A DNA stretch of 64,000 bases from Jannaschia sp. W003 (GCF_025144335.1 NZ_CP083539.1:1551501-1615500), one strand, 5' to 3'. Shown: positions 1 to 9,239, counted from the stretch's first letter. Program-made: numbers and translations. The notes: generated by a model not told the origin, from the letters alone.

Positions 1-182
1 GCCTGTCGATCCCGGACACCCCCCGCCGCGTCCGGCGCCCCGTGGCCTGCCGCATCGCCTTCGACGGGGCGGGCGGCCTGCGCCGCGAGGCGGTGCTGGA
101 CGGCTTCGCCGCGCGCTGCGCCCAGCACGAGATCGACCACTTGGACGGTGTCCTGATCCTCGACCACGAGGCCCAGCCGTGA
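1..182 (+). CDS. def: Peptide deformylase, C-terminal part (5' end outside window)
   Basis: This is the 3' end of a reading frame that enters from upstream and stops with TGA at 180-182. The visible 59 residues begin LSIPD, the end of the deformylase EGCLSIP motif. They contain the metal-binding helix QHEIDHLDG, with the intact HExxH signature (catalytic Glu and two metal-ligand His). The enzyme removes the formyl group from nascent N-formyl-Met proteins at the ribosome. The stop overlaps the GTG of the next gene (GTGA), and fmt follows, so formylation and deformylation genes are co-transcribed. The N-terminal motif GxGLAAPQ cannot be seen because the gene is cut by the window edge. Confidence 0.93.
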   Translation, partial: LSIPDTPRRVRRPVACRIAFDGAGGLRREAVLDGFAARCAQHEIDHLDGVLILDHEAQP

Positions 183-661
183 CTCGCCCGATCCTGCGCT
201 GGCCCGATCCGCGCCTGCGCCGCGCCGCCGCCCCCGTGGGCGAGGTCACCGATGCCCACCGCACGCTCTGGGACGAGATGATCGAGGTCATGCGCGCCAT
301 GCCGGGCGTCGGCCTCGCCGCGCCGCAGATCGGCGAGATGATCCGCCTCGCCGTGGTCGACGCCGGCCGGGGCGCGATCCGCCTCGCCGATCCCGAGATC
401 GTCGCCAGCAGCGCCGAGCTGCGCCCCCACGAGGAGGCGTCGCCCTGCCTGCCGGGCGTCTCGGCCCTGGTCGCGCGCCCCCGCGCCGTGACGGTCCGCT
501 ACCTCGACGAGACCGGCGCGCGCACCGAGCGCGACTTCGTGATGCTGGAGGCCACGTCGATCCAGCACCAGATCGACCACCTGGAGGGACGCATGTTCTT
601 CGACCGCCTCAGCCGCACCCGGCGCGACATGCTGCTCCGCAAGGCCCGCAAGTGCGCCTGA
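179..661 (+). CDS. Peptide deformylase-like protein with degenerate active site
   Basis: A 160-residue deformylase-fold protein. It keeps motif 1 as [10 protein letters not shown] (residues 44-53). In motif 2 the usual EGCLSxPG reads EASPCLPG, so the metal-ligand Cys is shifted by two positions. In motif 3 HExxH reads HQIDH, so the catalytic Glu is replaced by Gln. By family knowledge both changes should abolish or strongly reduce deformylase activity. The GTG start overlaps the stop of the intact def upstream, and its 3' end overlaps the fmt start by 10 bp. It is therefore translationally coupled and its reading frame is maintained, which argues against a decaying pseudogene. A regulatory, scaffold or altered-substrate role is only inference. 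Confidence 0.85.
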   Translation: MTRPILRWPDPRLRRAAAPVGEVTDAHRTLWDEMIEVMRAMPGVGLAAPQIGEMIRLAVVDAGRGAIRLADPEIVASSAELRPHEEASPCLPGVSALVARPRAVTVRYLDETGARTERDFVMLEATSIQHQIDHLEGRMFFDRLSRTRRDMLLRKARKCA

Positions 662-1569
662 TCTTCATGGGCACGCCGGACTTCGCGGTCCCCGTCCTCG
701 ATGCCCTCGTCGAGGCGGGCCACGAGGTCGTTGCCGTCTATTCCCAGCCCGCGCGCCCCGCGGGCCGCGGCAAGCGCCCGCGCCCCTCGGCGGTGCAGGC
801 GCGGGCGGAAGCGCTGGGCGTCGAGGTCCGCACGCCGAAGACGTTGCGCGACGCGGCCGAGCAGGCCGCCTTCGCCGCCCTGGACGCCGAGGCCGCCGTG
901 GTCGTCGCCTACGGGCTGATCCTGCCCGTGCCCGTGCTCGAGGCCCCCGCACACGGCTGCCTCAACGTCCACGCCTCGCTCCTGCCGCGCTGGCGCGGGG
1001 CGGCGCCGATCCAGCGGGCGGTCATGGCCGGCGACGCGCGCACCGGGGTTTGCATCATGCAGATGGAGCAGGGCCTCGACACCGGCCCCGTGCTCCTGCG
1101 CGAGGACACCGAGATCGGCGAGACCGACACCGCCGGCGACCTCGCGGGCCGCCTCGCGGAGATGGGCGCCCGCCTCGCCGTGCGGGCGCTGGCCAAGCTG
1201 CCGAGCCTCTCGCCCGTGCCCCAGCCCGAAGCGGGCGTCACCTATGCCGCCAAGATCGACAAGGCCGAGGCCCGCGTCCACTGGGACGGCGACGCCGCCG
1301 CCGTGGCGCGCCACGTCAACGGCTTGTCCCCCAGCCCCGCCGCCTTCGCCGAGCGCGGCGGCGCGCGCCTGCGCCTTCTGCGCGCGCGCGCGGTGGCGGG
1401 CGAGGGCGCGCCCGGCACCGTGATCGGCGCCGAGGGCCTCCGCGTCGCCGCCGGCACCGGCGCGGTCGAGATCCTGGAGGTTCAGCCCGCCGGCAAGGCG
1501 CCCATGGCCGCCGGCGACTGGCGCCGCGGCGCGCGCCTCGATGCGGGCGCGATGCTGGAGGACGGCTGA
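652..1569 (+). CDS. fmt: Methionyl-tRNA formyltransferase
   Basis: A 305-residue enzyme that transfers a formyl group from 10-formyl-THF to Met-tRNA(fMet), producing the initiator tRNA. The N-terminus [16 protein letters not shown] is the classic Fmt start. The formyltransferase signature [15 protein letters not shown] lies near residues 108-122, and the C-terminal anticodon-side domain covers about 205-300. Length matches the family. The GTG start lies inside the end of the deformylase-like gene (10-bp overlap), and the stop TGA overlaps the ATG of the next small gene (TGATG), so the cluster is one operon. Confidence 0.97.
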   Translation: MRLIFMGTPDFAVPVLDALVEAGHEVVAVYSQPARPAGRGKRPRPSAVQARAEALGVEVRTPKTLRDAAEQAAFAALDAEAAVVVAYGLILPVPVLEAPAHGCLNVHASLLPRWRGAAPIQRAVMAGDARTGVCIMQMEQGLDTGPVLLREDTEIGETDTAGDLAGRLAEMGARLAVRALAKLPSLSPVPQPEAGVTYAAKIDKAEARVHWDGDAAAVARHVNGLSPSPAAFAERGGARLRLLRARAVAGEGAPGTVIGAEGLRVAAGTGAVEILEVQPAGKAPMAAGDWRRGARLDAGAMLEDG

Positions 1570-1805
1570 TGTTCCCGACCCTCATGGGCACGGTCGTGAT
1601 CGCCGGCATCGTCGGCTACCTCTCCGAGAAGACCGGCTTCACCCACAACGGCATCCTCCAGAGTATCGTGATCTGCGTGGGCGGGGCGTTCCTGTTCTAC
1701 TTCGTGTCGATCATGTTCGGGGTGGGTTTCCGCGCGCAGGGCTGGAACGCGATTCTGGCGTCGGTGGGCGCACTGGTGATCGTGCCGACGCACTGGCGGC
1801 GGTAG
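1569..1805 (+). CDS. Small GlsB/YeaQ/YmgE-like membrane protein
   Basis: A 78-residue hydrophobic protein whose ATG shares its A with the fmt stop. It has three hydrophobic stretches (about residues 3-17, 29-50 and 56-73) separated by short polar turns. The segment [18 protein letters not shown] resembles the glycine-containing helices of the GlsB/YeaQ/YmgE (transglycosylase-associated) family of inner-membrane stress proteins. Placement right after fmt suggests co-transcription only, not a shared function. Family assignment rests on overall pattern rather than a diagnostic motif. The stop is followed at once by a family A palindromic repeat that may act as terminator. Confidence 0.65.
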   Translation: MFPTLMGTVVIAGIVGYLSEKTGFTHNGILQSIVICVGGAFLFYFVSIMFGVGFRAQGWNAILASVGALVIVPTHWRR

Positions 1806-1866
1806 GGGAGGGGGCTCCGCCCCCGGCCCTGCGGGCCTCCCCCGAGGTATTTCCGGCAAGATGAGG
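1806..1866 (+). repeat. Repeat family A, copy 1
   Basis: Intergenic element made of a GC palindrome (GGGGCTCCGCCCC), a second short hairpin, and the tail CCCCCGAGGTATTTCCGG followed by CAAGATGAGG. Near-identical copies lie at 42266-42330 and 14560-14616, with inverted copies at 1871-1935 and 46371-46430. It starts one base after a stop codon. Confidence 0.85.
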
Positions 1867-1870
1867 GGGT

Positions 1871-1935
1871 ATCCTCGCCTTGCCCCAAATACCTCGGGGG
1901 GAGCGCGAAGCGCGGGGGGCGGCGCCCCCCCCCAC
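1871..1935 (-). repeat. Repeat family A, copy 2 (inverted)
   Basis: Reads ATCCTCGCCTTGCC, then AAATACCTCGGGGGG, then GC-rich hairpins. This is the reverse complement of the family A tail and head, diverged at several bases. With copy 1 it forms a large inverted repeat centred near 1868, between the fmt cluster and ispH. Confidence 0.75.
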
Positions 1936-1986
1936 TGGACCCGAAGCGCCTCGACCCATAGGTGGGGCGCAGACGGAGACACGCCG

Positions 1987-2946
1987 ATGACCGACGCCCC
2001 CAAGCCGCCCCTCACGCTCCTCCTCGCCGCGCCGCGCGGCTTCTGCGCGGGCGTGGACCGGGCCATCAAGATCGTGGAGATGGCGCTCGAGAAGTGGGGC
2101 GCCCCGGTCTACGTGCGCCATGAGATCGTCCACAACGCCTACGTCGTCGACGGCCTCCGCGCCAAGGGCGCCGTGTTCGTGGAAGAGCTCGACGAGTGCC
2201 CCCCGGACCGCCCCGTGATCTTCTCGGCCCACGGCGTGCCCAAATCGGTGCCCGCCGCCGCCGCCGCGCGCGAGATGGTGTTCGTGGACGCCACCTGCCC
2301 GCTGGTCTCCAAGGTCCACATCGAGGCCGCCCGCCACCACGAGAACGGCCTGCAGATGGTGATGATCGGCCACGCCGGCCACCCCGAGACCGTGGGCACC
2401 ATGGGCCAGCTCCCCCCGGGCGAGGTGCTGCTGGTCGAGACCGTCGAGGGGGTGGACGCGCTTGCCCCCCGCGACCCCGGGCGCCTGGCCTTCATCACCC
2501 AGACCACTCTCTCGGTAGATGACACCGCCGAGATCGTGGCCGCCCTCCAGCGGCGCTTCCCGGCGATCGTCGGGCCGCACAAGGAGGACATCTGCTACGC
2601 CACCACCAACCGCCAGGAGGCCGTGAAGGCCATGGCGCCGCGCATCGACGCGCTCTTGGTGGTGGGCGCGCCCAACTCCTCGAACTCGAAGCGGCTGGTC
2701 GAGGTCGGCGCCCGCGAGGGCTGCCGCTACGCTCAGCTCGTGCAGCGCGCCGCCGACATCGACTGGCGCGCGCTGGAGGGGGCCGCGTCCGTAGGCATCA
2801 CCGCCGGCGCGTCGGCCCCCGAGGTCCTCATCGACGAGGTCGTGGACGCCTTCCGCGCCCGCTACGATGTGGCGGTCGAGGAGATCGTCACCGCCCGCGA
2901 GACCGTGGAGTTCAAGGTCCCCCGCGTCCTGCGCGAGCCGGCCTGA
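1987..2946 (+). CDS. ispH: 4-hydroxy-3-methylbut-2-enyl diphosphate reductase
   Basis: A 319-residue IspH/LytB, the last enzyme of the MEP isoprenoid pathway, reducing HMBPP to IPP and DMAPP with a [4Fe-4S] cluster. The three cluster cysteines are seen in [11 protein letters not shown] (near residue 20), [11 protein letters not shown] (near 105) and [12 protein letters not shown] (near 202). HEIVHN and the SSNSKRL substrate loop are also present. The ATG at 1987 is chosen because GGAG precedes it by about 8 bases and [19 protein letters not shown] gives the usual short N-terminus. The frame is open farther upstream, but only through repeat DNA. Confidence 0.97.
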   Translation: MTDAPKPPLTLLLAAPRGFCAGVDRAIKIVEMALEKWGAPVYVRHEIVHNAYVVDGLRAKGAVFVEELDECPPDRPVIFSAHGVPKSVPAAAAAREMVFVDATCPLVSKVHIEAARHHENGLQMVMIGHAGHPETVGTMGQLPPGEVLLVETVEGVDALAPRDPGRLAFITQTTLSVDDTAEIVAALQRRFPAIVGPHKEDICYATTNRQEAVKAMAPRIDALLVVGAPNSSNSKRLVEVGAREGCRYAQLVQRAADIDWRALEGAASVGITAGASAPEVLIDEVVDAFRARYDVAVEEIVTARETVEFKVPRVLREPA

Positions 2947-3018
2947 GGCCCACGCCCGGCTGGACGCACGCCGCCCGCCGCGCCACGGTGCCCGCGTCCC
3001 ACCCGCGAGGCCCGCCCC

Positions 3019-3636
3019 ATGATCTCCCTCCAGTTCCTCGTGACCGCCCTCGTGGTGGTCGTCGCGCCCGGCACCGGCGTGGTCTACACCCTCGCGCTGG
3101 GCCTCGGGCGGGGGCGCCGGGCCGCGGTGGCCGCCGCCGCGGGCTGCACGGTGGGCATCGTGCCCCACCTCGCCGCCGCCACCCTCGGGCTGGCGGCGAT
3201 CCTCCACGCCTCGGCGCTCCTGTTCGCCACGGTGAAGTGGGCCGGCGTCGCCTACCTCCTCTGGATGGCCTGGGGTGCGCTGCGCCAGACCGGCGCGCTC
3301 GCCGTGCGCCCCGAGGGCGCCGAGGGCCGTGGCCTTCTCGCCATCGCCGGACGGGGCGCCGCGATCAACATCCTCAACCCGAAGCTCTCGATCTTCTTCC
3401 TCGCCCTCCTGCCGCCCTTCCTGAGCGGCGACCCCGCCCGCGCCACCGCCGAGATGGCGTTGCTGGGCTCCGTGTTCATGGGCCTCACCTTCGCGGTGTT
3501 CATCCTCTACGGCCTCTTCGCCGCGACCTTGCGCGCCCGCGTCCTCGCCTCGCGCCGCGCCGTGGCCTGGCTGAACCGCGCCTTCGCCGGCGTGTTCGCA
3601 GCCCTTGCCGCGCGGCTGGCGCTGGAGCGGGCCTGA
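3019..3636 (+). CDS. LysE/RhtB family exporter
   Basis: A 205-residue inner-membrane protein with about six hydrophobic helices and the LysE/RhtB features: an early [20 protein letters not shown] segment and [15 protein letters not shown] near residue 118. Family members export amino acids or related small metabolites by proton antiport. The substrate cannot be read from sequence. It stands alone between ispH and a DUF3429 gene, with 72 bp of upstream spacing. A second LysE-type gene lies at 10736-11371. Confidence 0.88.
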   Translation: MISLQFLVTALVVVVAPGTGVVYTLALGLGRGRRAAVAAAAGCTVGIVPHLAAATLGLAAILHASALLFATVKWAGVAYLLWMAWGALRQTGALAVRPEGAEGRGLLAIAGRGAAINILNPKLSIFFLALLPPFLSGDPARATAEMALLGSVFMGLTFAVFILYGLFAATLRARVLASRRAVAWLNRAFAGVFAALAARLALERA

Positions 3637-3693
3637 CCGCTGCCGCCACGATCCCGCTTCCACCCGGCGCCCCGGCGGGGCACAAGCGCGCCC

Positions 3694-4149
3694 ATGTTCG
3701 CCCCCGTCCCCCGCGCGCCGCTCCTGCTCGGCCTCGCCGGCCTGCTGCCGTTCCTGTGGGGCGTGCTGACGATGTGGTCGCCGTGGCTCGCGCTGCAGAC
3801 CGCGGCCTGGGTCGGCCCGCGCTTCGTCGGACCTTACGTGGGCCTGTTCTACGGCGCGATCATCCTCGCCTTCATGTCGGGCGTGCTCTGGGGCTTCGCA
3901 GCGAAGGCCGAGGACGCCCGCGTCGCCGCCACCGGCTACGCGCTCTCCACGCTCCCGGCCCTCTGGGCCTTCTTCACCACCGGCGGCGGCGCCGAGGCCG
4001 CCGCCGTGGCCCTGATCGCCGGCTTCGTCGGCCTCCTCGGCCTCGACTGGCTGTTCTGGCGCCACGCGCTCGCACCGCCGTGGTGGATGACCCTGCGCGT
4101 CCTCCTCACCGCCGGCGTGGTGCTCCTGCTCCTGCCGGTGGCGCTCTGA
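3694..4149 (+). CDS. DUF3429 family membrane protein
   Basis: A 151-residue protein with five hydrophobic segments. It begins [19 protein letters not shown] and contains [17 protein letters not shown], both typical of the DUF3429 inner-membrane family in proteobacteria. Function of the family is not established. Its position between an exporter and rnhA gives no functional hint. Confidence 0.78.
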   Translation: MFAPVPRAPLLLGLAGLLPFLWGVLTMWSPWLALQTAAWVGPRFVGPYVGLFYGAIILAFMSGVLWGFAAKAEDARVAATGYALSTLPALWAFFTTGGGAEAAAVALIAGFVGLLGLDWLFWRHALAPPWWMTLRVLLTAGVVLLLLPVAL

Positions 4150-4175
4150 CCCTTCCGAACCACGGGTGCCCTGTC

Positions 4176-4658
4176 ATGCCTGACCTCCTCGCCTATACCG
4201 ACGGCGCCTGCTCCGGGAATCCCGGCCCCGGGGGCTGGGGCGCGCTCCTCGTCGCCCGCGACGGGGGCGCCGTGCTGCGCGAGCGCGAGCTGAAGGGCGG
4301 CGAGGCGGACACTACCAACAACCGCATGGAGCTGATGGCCGCGATCGCGGCCCTCGAGGCGCTGGAGCGGCCCTCGACGCTCACGGTGGTGACCGATTCG
4401 GCCTACGTGAAGGGCGGCATCACCTCCTGGCTGCACGGCTGGAAGCGCAACGGCTGGAAGACCTCCACGAAGAAGCCCGTGAAGAACGAGGACCTCTGGC
4501 GCCGCCTCGACGAGGCGCAGGCGCGGCACACGGTGGAGTGGAAGTGGGTCAAGGGCCACGCCGGCCATCCCGAGAACGAGCGCGCCGACGCGCTGGCCCG
4601 AGCCGGCATGGCGCCGTTCAAGCCGAAGCGCGGCAGCGGCGGCGGCCGGGGGCGGTGA
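4176..4658 (+). CDS. rnhA: Ribonuclease HI
   Basis: A 160-residue RNase HI that cuts RNA in RNA-DNA hybrids (primer removal, R-loop control). The four acidic catalytic residues are visible: D9 ([16 protein letters not shown]), E52 (NNRMELMAA), D74 (VVTDSAYV) and D138 (ENERADALA). The basic [12 protein letters not shown] handle that helps bind hybrids is present. The ATG at 4176 gives the standard N-terminus, although the frame is open far upstream. The last codons overlap the GTG of the following TRIC-family gene. Confidence 0.96.
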   Translation: MPDLLAYTDGACSGNPGPGGWGALLVARDGGAVLRERELKGGEADTTNNRMELMAAIAALEALERPSTLTVVTDSAYVKGGITSWLHGWKRNGWKTSTKKPVKNEDLWRRLDEAQARHTVEWKWVKGHAGHPENERADALARAGMAPFKPKRGSGGGRGR

Positions 4659-5272
4659 CGCCGCCCGAGGCCCTCGACCTCCTCGCGGTGCTGGTCTTCG
4701 CGGTGACGGGGGCGCTCGCGGCGGCGCGCGCGCAACTCGACCCGGTGGGCTTCGCGTTCATGGCGACGCTGACGGCCGTGGGCGGCGGCACCGCGCGCGA
4801 CCTCCTGCTGGACCGCCCCGTGTTCTGGCTGGCCGAGCCGGCGCCCCTCGTGGTGGCGGCCGGGGCGGCGGCGGCCGTGTTCTTCCTCCACCACCTGCTC
4901 GCCTCGCGGATCGCGACGCTGATCTGGCTCGACGCCGTGGCCCTGTCGGTGGCCGCCGCCGCCGGCATCGCCGCCGCGGACGGGCAGGGGGCGGCGCTCT
5001 GGGTGCAGGTGACGATGGGGGTGGTGACGGGCTGCGTGGGCGGCCTCGTGCGCGACGTGGTGGCGAACGAGGTGCCGCTCGTGCTGCGCGCGGGCGAGCT
5101 CTACGCCACCGCGGCCCTCGCGGGCGGCGCCGCGGCGGTGGCGGCGCGCGAGGCGGGGCTGGCGGCGCCGGGGCCGCTGGCGGTCTGCGTCGCCGTGACC
5201 CTCGCCCTGCGGGCGGGCGCGATCCGGCTCGGATGGCGCCTGCCCGCGTTCCGGGCGCGGCCCCCGCGCTAG
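4655..5272 (+). CDS. TRIC/UPF0126 family cation channel
   Basis: A 205-residue membrane protein of the UPF0126 (YadS/TRIC) family. It consists of a duplicated three-helix repeat. Repeat 1 carries [19 protein letters not shown] (about residues 44-62) and repeat 2 carries [19 protein letters not shown] (about 127-145). The GGG(T)xRD kink motifs line the pore in trimeric intracellular cation channels. The GTG start at 4655 overlaps the rnhA stop (GTGA), indicating translational coupling. Bacterial members are thought to conduct monovalent cations; physiological role is inferred from the family only. Confidence 0.9.
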   Translation: MTPPEALDLLAVLVFAVTGALAAARAQLDPVGFAFMATLTAVGGGTARDLLLDRPVFWLAEPAPLVVAAGAAAAVFFLHHLLASRIATLIWLDAVALSVAAAAGIAAADGQGAALWVQVTMGVVTGCVGGLVRDVVANEVPLVLRAGELYATAALAGGAAAVAAREAGLAAPGPLAVCVAVTLALRAGAIRLGWRLPAFRARPPR

Positions 5273-5282
5273 GGGCTGCCCC

Positions 5283-5894
5283 TCAGCCCGCGGCCGAGGA
5301 GGAGGGGGGCTGGGTGCGCGCCGCCGCCGGCTGCGTGCCCTCGCGCGGGGCGGCGGCGGCAGCGTCGCGGGGCGGGCGGCCGAGCACGTCGCGCAGATCG
5401 TCGAGCTCGATGAAGTTGTCGGCCTGGCGCCGCAGGTCGTCGGCGATCATCGGCTGCTGCGAGCGGATGGTGGAGCACACGGACACCCGCGTGCCCCGGC
5501 GCTGCAGCCCCTGCACCAGCGGGCGAAAGTCGCCGTCGCCGGTGAACAGCACCACGTGGTCCACGTGGTCCGAGATCTCCATGGCGTCGACGGCCAGGTC
5601 GATGTCCATGTTGCCCTTCACCTTGCGGCGGCCTTGCGCGTCGGTGAACTCCTTCGCGGGCTTCGTCACCAGCGTGAAGCCGTTGTACTGCAGCCAGTCC
5701 ACCAGGGGGCGGATCGGCGAGTACTCGTCGTTCTCCAGCAGCGCGGTGTAGTAGAAGGCCCGCAGCAGCTTGCCGCGGCGCATGAACTCCTGGCGCAGGA
5801 GCTTGTAGTCGATGTCGAAGCCGAGCGCCTTGGCGGTGGCGTAGAGGTTCGATCCGTCGATGAAGAGCGCCAATCGCTCGTCGCGGTAGAACAT
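5283..5894 (-). CDS. NYN (PIN-like) domain protein, LabA/DUF88 type
   Basis: A 203-residue protein with a PIN-like NYN nuclease fold. The acidic residues that bind metal in this family are visible in LALFIDGSNLYAT (D14), GNMDIDLAVDAME and VVLFTGDGDFRPLV. The last 35 residues are Ala/Pro/Arg-rich and look disordered. Related proteins (LabA, and the NYN domain of eukaryotic MARF1-like proteins) act on RNA or in regulation; no specific substrate can be inferred here. The start is the Met in FIMFYRDE, preceded by AAGGGA. It is transcribed divergently from folK across an 85-bp gap. Confidence 0.88.
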   Translation of the reverse strand: MFYRDERLALFIDGSNLYATAKALGFDIDYKLLRQEFMRRGKLLRAFYYTALLENDEYSPIRPLVDWLQYNGFTLVTKPAKEFTDAQGRRKVKGNMDIDLAVDAMEISDHVDHVVLFTGDGDFRPLVQGLQRRGTRVSVCSTIRSQQPMIADDLRRQADNFIELDDLRDVLGRPPRDAAAAAPREGTQPAAARTQPPSSSAAG

Positions 5895-5979
5895 GATGAA
5901 AATCCCTTGCGTGGCGGGGCGCGCGAGCGGAGGCGAGGTCCGCAGCGGGCTGGAGGACGTGGCTAATGATTCGCGCCGC

Positions 5980-6630
5980 ATGAATGGGGGTCGCGTCGAA
6001 GCGGGCACCGTAACGGCCGTGTCGATCGGTGCCAATGCCGGCCACGTGCGTGCGGCGAATCGCGCCGCCGTGCTGCGGGCCGCCGCCCGGCTGCGCCGTC
6101 TGTGGGGGCCGGGCCTGCGCGTCTCGCAGCCCTGGCGCACGCCGCCCTGGCCGCCGGGCGCGGGCGGCGCGGACTTCGTGAACGCCGTGGCCGTGCTGCC
6201 CCGCCTCGTGCCGCCCGAACGGGCGCTCGCGCAGCTCCACGGGATCGAGGCGGCGATGGGCCGGGTGCGCCGCGAGCGCTGGGGTGCGCGGCTGATCGAC
6301 CTCGACCTCGTGGCGGCCGGGCGGCTCGTGCGGCCCGACGCGGCCGCGCAGGCCCGATGGCGCCGCCTGGACGGGGCACGGCGGCGCGCGGTGCCGGGCG
6401 GCCTCGTGCTGCCCCACCCGCGCCTCGGGGAGCGGGCCTTCGTGCTCCTGCCCCTCGCCGAGGTGGCGCCGCGCTGGCGCGACCCCGTGACGGGGCGCAC
6501 CGCGCGCGCGCTCGCCGCCGCGCTGCCCCTCGCGGAGCGGCTGCACCTCGCGCCGCTCGGCCCCGCCCGCCCGGTGCGCCGGCGCGGTCCTGTCAAGCCC
6601 CCACTTGCCAATCGGCGCCTCGGCCCGTAA
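5980..6630 (+). CDS. folK: 2-amino-4-hydroxy-6-hydroxymethyldihydropteridine pyrophosphokinase
   Basis: HPPK of folate synthesis, transferring pyrophosphate from ATP to the pterin. The signature RWGARLIDLDLV (near residue 106) and the HPRLGERAFVLLPLAEVAP motif are clear, and VSIGANAGH opens the domain. At 216 residues it is longer than the usual 160-180. Extra length lies in an Arg-rich insert after the signature and in a basic C-terminal tail. The start is uncertain: ATG 5980 has no good ribosome site, and a GTG at about 6018 just before SIGAN is an alternative. Confidence 0.88.
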   Translation: MNGGRVEAGTVTAVSIGANAGHVRAANRAAVLRAAARLRRLWGPGLRVSQPWRTPPWPPGAGGADFVNAVAVLPRLVPPERALAQLHGIEAAMGRVRRERWGARLIDLDLVAAGRLVRPDAAAQARWRRLDGARRRAVPGGLVLPHPRLGERAFVLLPLAEVAPRWRDPVTGRTARALAAALPLAERLHLAPLGPARPVRRRGPVKPPLANRRLGP

Positions 6631-6661
6631 GGACGCGGCTTCCCAACGATGAGGTGTCGCC

Positions 6662-7015
6662 ATGGCCCGCGTGACGGTCGAGGATTGCGTCGACAAGGTT
6701 CCCAACCGCTTCGAGCTCGTGCTCCTGGCGGCCCACCGCGCCCGCGAGATCGCCACCGGCTCGCCCGCGACCGTGGACCGCGACAACGACAAGAACCCGG
6801 TCGTGGCCCTGCGCGAGATCGCCGACGAGACCCAGTCCGCCGACGACCTGCGCGAGCGCATGATCGAGTCGAACCAGACCCAGATCGAGGTCGACGAGCC
6901 CGAGGACGACTCGATGACCCTCCTGAAGGGCGTCGAGAAGGACACGCCCTCCCAGGACGACATGAGCGAGGAGAAGCTCCTGCGCGCCCTCATGGAGGCC
7001 CAGGGCGAGCGCTGA
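6662..7015 (+). CDS. rpoZ: RNA polymerase omega subunit
   Basis: A 117-residue omega subunit that assists assembly of the beta' subunit and contributes to ppGpp binding. The N-terminus [30 protein letters not shown] is the conserved omega fold, and the C-terminal half is acidic and less conserved, as in other alphaproteobacteria. The ATG follows GAGG at 6651-6654. It lies 16 bp before the (p)ppGpp synthetase/hydrolase gene, the usual rpoZ-rsh pairing, linking polymerase and its alarmone. Confidence 0.96.
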   Translation: MARVTVEDCVDKVPNRFELVLLAAHRAREIATGSPATVDRDNDKNPVVALREIADETQSADDLRERMIESNQTQIEVDEPEDDSMTLLKGVEKDTPSQDDMSEEKLLRALMEAQGER

Positions 7016-7031
7016 TGCCCCCGGCGCGTCG

Positions 7032-9185
7032 ATGATCTCGGCGGACGACCTCGCCGCCCTCGTGCGGGCCTACAACCCGCGCTCCGACGGCGACCTGATC
7101 CGCCGGGCCTACGCCTATGCCGAGGAGATGCACCGCGGGCAGGTGCGCCGCTCGGGCGAGCCCTACTTCATGCACCCCGTCGAGGTGGCCGGGCTCCTGA
7201 CCGAGCAGCACCTCGACGACGCCACCATCGCCTGCGCGCTGCTGCACGACACCATCGAGGACACCCGCGCCTCCTACGACGAGGTGGAGCGGCGCTTCGG
7301 CACCGACATCGCGCGACTGGTCGACGGCGTCACCAAGCTCACCAAGATCGAGCTCAACTCCGCCGAGACGCGCCAGGCCGAGAACTTCCGCAAGCTGTTC
7401 ATGGCCATGGCCGAGGACCTGCGGGTGATCCTGGTGAAGCTGGCCGACCGGCTCCACAACATGCGCACCATCAAGCACGTGCCGCCCGAGAAGCAGGTGG
7501 TGAAGGCGCGCGAGACCATGGACATCTACGCCCCCCTCGCGGGGCGCATGGGCATGCAGTGGATGCGCGAGGAGCTCGAGGACCTCGCCTTCGCCGTCCT
7601 CAATCCCGACGGGCGCAACTCGATCCTGCGCCGCTTCGTGCGCCTCCAGCGCGAGTCGGGCGACGTTATCCGCCGCATCACCGCCGACATCGAGCACGAG
7701 CTGTGGAAGGCCGGCATCGAGGCCGAGGTGCAGGGCCGCGCCAAGCGCGCCTTCTCGATCTGGCGCAAGATGGAGGAGAAGGGCATCGGCTTCAGCCGCC
7801 TGTCCGACATCTACGGCTTCCGCATCGTCACCCACTCCGCGGCCGACTGCTACGCAGCTCTCGGCGCCGTGCACCAGCGGTGGACGCTCGTGCCGGGGCG
7901 CTTCAAGGACTACATCTCGCAGCCCAAGTCCAACGGCTACCGCTCGATCCACACCACCGTGCTGGGCCGCGACGGCAAGCGCGTCGAGGTGCAGATCCGC
8001 ACCCGCGAGATGCATGAGGTGGCCGAGCGCGGCGTGGCCGCCCACTGGAGCTACCGCGATGGCGTGCGCACTGCGAACCGCTTCGCGGTCGACCCCGCCG
8101 TCTGGCTGCGGCAGATGACCGAGCGCTTCGAGGAATCGGCCGACCACGCCGAGTTCCTGGAGGCGGTGAAGCTCGAGATGTACACCGACCAGGTGTTCTG
8201 CTTCACGCCCAAGGGCGAGGTGGTGAAGCTGCCCCGCGGCGCCACGCCCATCGACTTCGCCTACGCCATCCACACCAACCTCGGGCACCGCACCGTGGCC
8301 GCCAAGATCGACGGCATCCGCGTGCCGCTCTGGACCCGGCTCAAGAACGGCCAGTCGGTGGAGGTCGTCACCGCCGCCGCCCAGACGCCGCAGGCCACCT
8401 GGATCGACATCGCCACCACCGGGCGCGCCAAGTCCGCGATCCGCCGCGCCCTGAAGGCGGAGCGCCGCGTGGGCCACGTGCGGCTGGGGCGCGAGCTGGC
8501 GCGCGCCGCCTTCGCCCACATGGGCAAGCGCGCCACCGAGAAGGCGCTGCGCACCGCCGCCGACGCGCTGGGCTACGACGACGACGAGGACCTGCTAGCC
8601 GCGATCGGCGCCTCGCAGCTCACCGCGCGGCGGGTGGTCGAGACGCTCTATCCCGAGCTGGCCCACGGCAGCCCCGTGCCGGACGTCGACCCGGCCCGGG
8701 CCATCGTCGGCGTCGACCCCCGCGCCCACTACGACCGCGCGCCCTGCTGCCAGCCCGTGCCCGGCGAGCGCATCGTCGGCATCGCCAACCGGGGCCGCGG
8801 CGTTCAGGTCCACGCCATCGACTGCCCCCGCATGGTGGAGTTCGAGGACCAGCCCGAGCGCTGGATCGACCTGCAGTGGGCGCCCGGCCATCACGCCGCC
8901 TCCCATGCGGTCACGGTCGACCTCACGATCTCGAACGACGCGGGCGTTCTGGGGCGGATCTGCACGTTGATCGGCGAGCAGAACGCCAATATCTCCGACC
9001 TGCGCTTCATCGACCGGAAACCGGACTTCTTCCGCCTGCTTCTCGACATGGACGTGCGCGATGCGGAACACCTGCATGCGGTCCTCATGGCGGTCGACAG
9101 CGACAGCGACGTCGCCCGCGCTGCCCGCCACCGGGAGACGGCGGCCGCCGTCGCGGCGGCGCAGCGCACCGCCCAGCCGGTCTGA
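7032..9185 (+). CDS. rsh: Bifunctional (p)ppGpp synthetase/hydrolase (RelA/SpoT homologue)
   Basis: A 717-residue long RSH protein. The N-terminal HD hydrolase domain has MHPVEVAG (H48) and ALLHDTIEDT (H72-D73). The synthetase domain has RFKD at 290-293, the basic RxKD form found in bifunctional enzymes, followed by SNGYRSIHTTV and EVQIRTREMHEVAERGVAAHWSY. A TGS domain (near 392-450) and a C-terminal ACT domain (about 635-705) follow. This is the single stringent-response enzyme expected in alphaproteobacteria, making and degrading (p)ppGpp. It is downstream of rpoZ in an apparent operon. Confidence 0.96.
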   Translation: MISADDLAALVRAYNPRSDGDLIRRAYAYAEEMHRGQVRRSGEPYFMHPVEVAGLLTEQHLDDATIACALLHDTIEDTRASYDEVERRFGTDIARLVDGVTKLTKIELNSAETRQAENFRKLFMAMAEDLRVILVKLADRLHNMRTIKHVPPEKQVVKARETMDIYAPLAGRMGMQWMREELEDLAFAVLNPDGRNSILRRFVRLQRESGDVIRRITADIEHELWKAGIEAEVQGRAKRAFSIWRKMEEKGIGFSRLSDIYGFRIVTHSAADCYAALGAVHQRWTLVPGRFKDYISQPKSNGYRSIHTTVLGRDGKRVEVQIRTREMHEVAERGVAAHWSYRDGVRTANRFAVDPAVWLRQMTERFEESADHAEFLEAVKLEMYTDQVFCFTPKGEVVKLPRGATPIDFAYAIHTNLGHRTVAAKIDGIRVPLWTRLKNGQSVEVVTAAAQTPQATWIDIATTGRAKSAIRRALKAERRVGHVRLGRELARAAFAHMGKRATEKALRTAADALGYDDDEDLLAAIGASQLTARRVVETLYPELAHGSPVPDVDPARAIVGVDPRAHYDRAPCCQPVPGERIVGIANRGRGVQVHAIDCPRMVEFEDQPERWIDLQWAPGHHAASHAVTVDLTISNDAGVLGRICTLIGEQNANISDLRFIDRKPDFFRLLLDMDVRDAEHLHAVLMAVDSDSDVARAARHRETAAAVAAAQRTAQPV

Positions 9186-9239
9186 TCCCCGGACCGCGCG
9201 CGGGCACGGGATCACGCCGCGAGGCCGGAAGGAGGAGCG

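Noticed and set aside
1711..4065. A 784-residue open frame on the minus strand
   Set aside because: It lies opposite ispH and the LysE gene, is full of low-complexity Gly/Glu/Arg/His runs and has no motif. High GC makes such antisense frames common.
6990..8519. A 509-residue minus-strand frame opposite rsh
   Set aside because: Composition is His/Gly/Ala/Asp-rich shadow of rsh codons; rsh itself has all domains intact.
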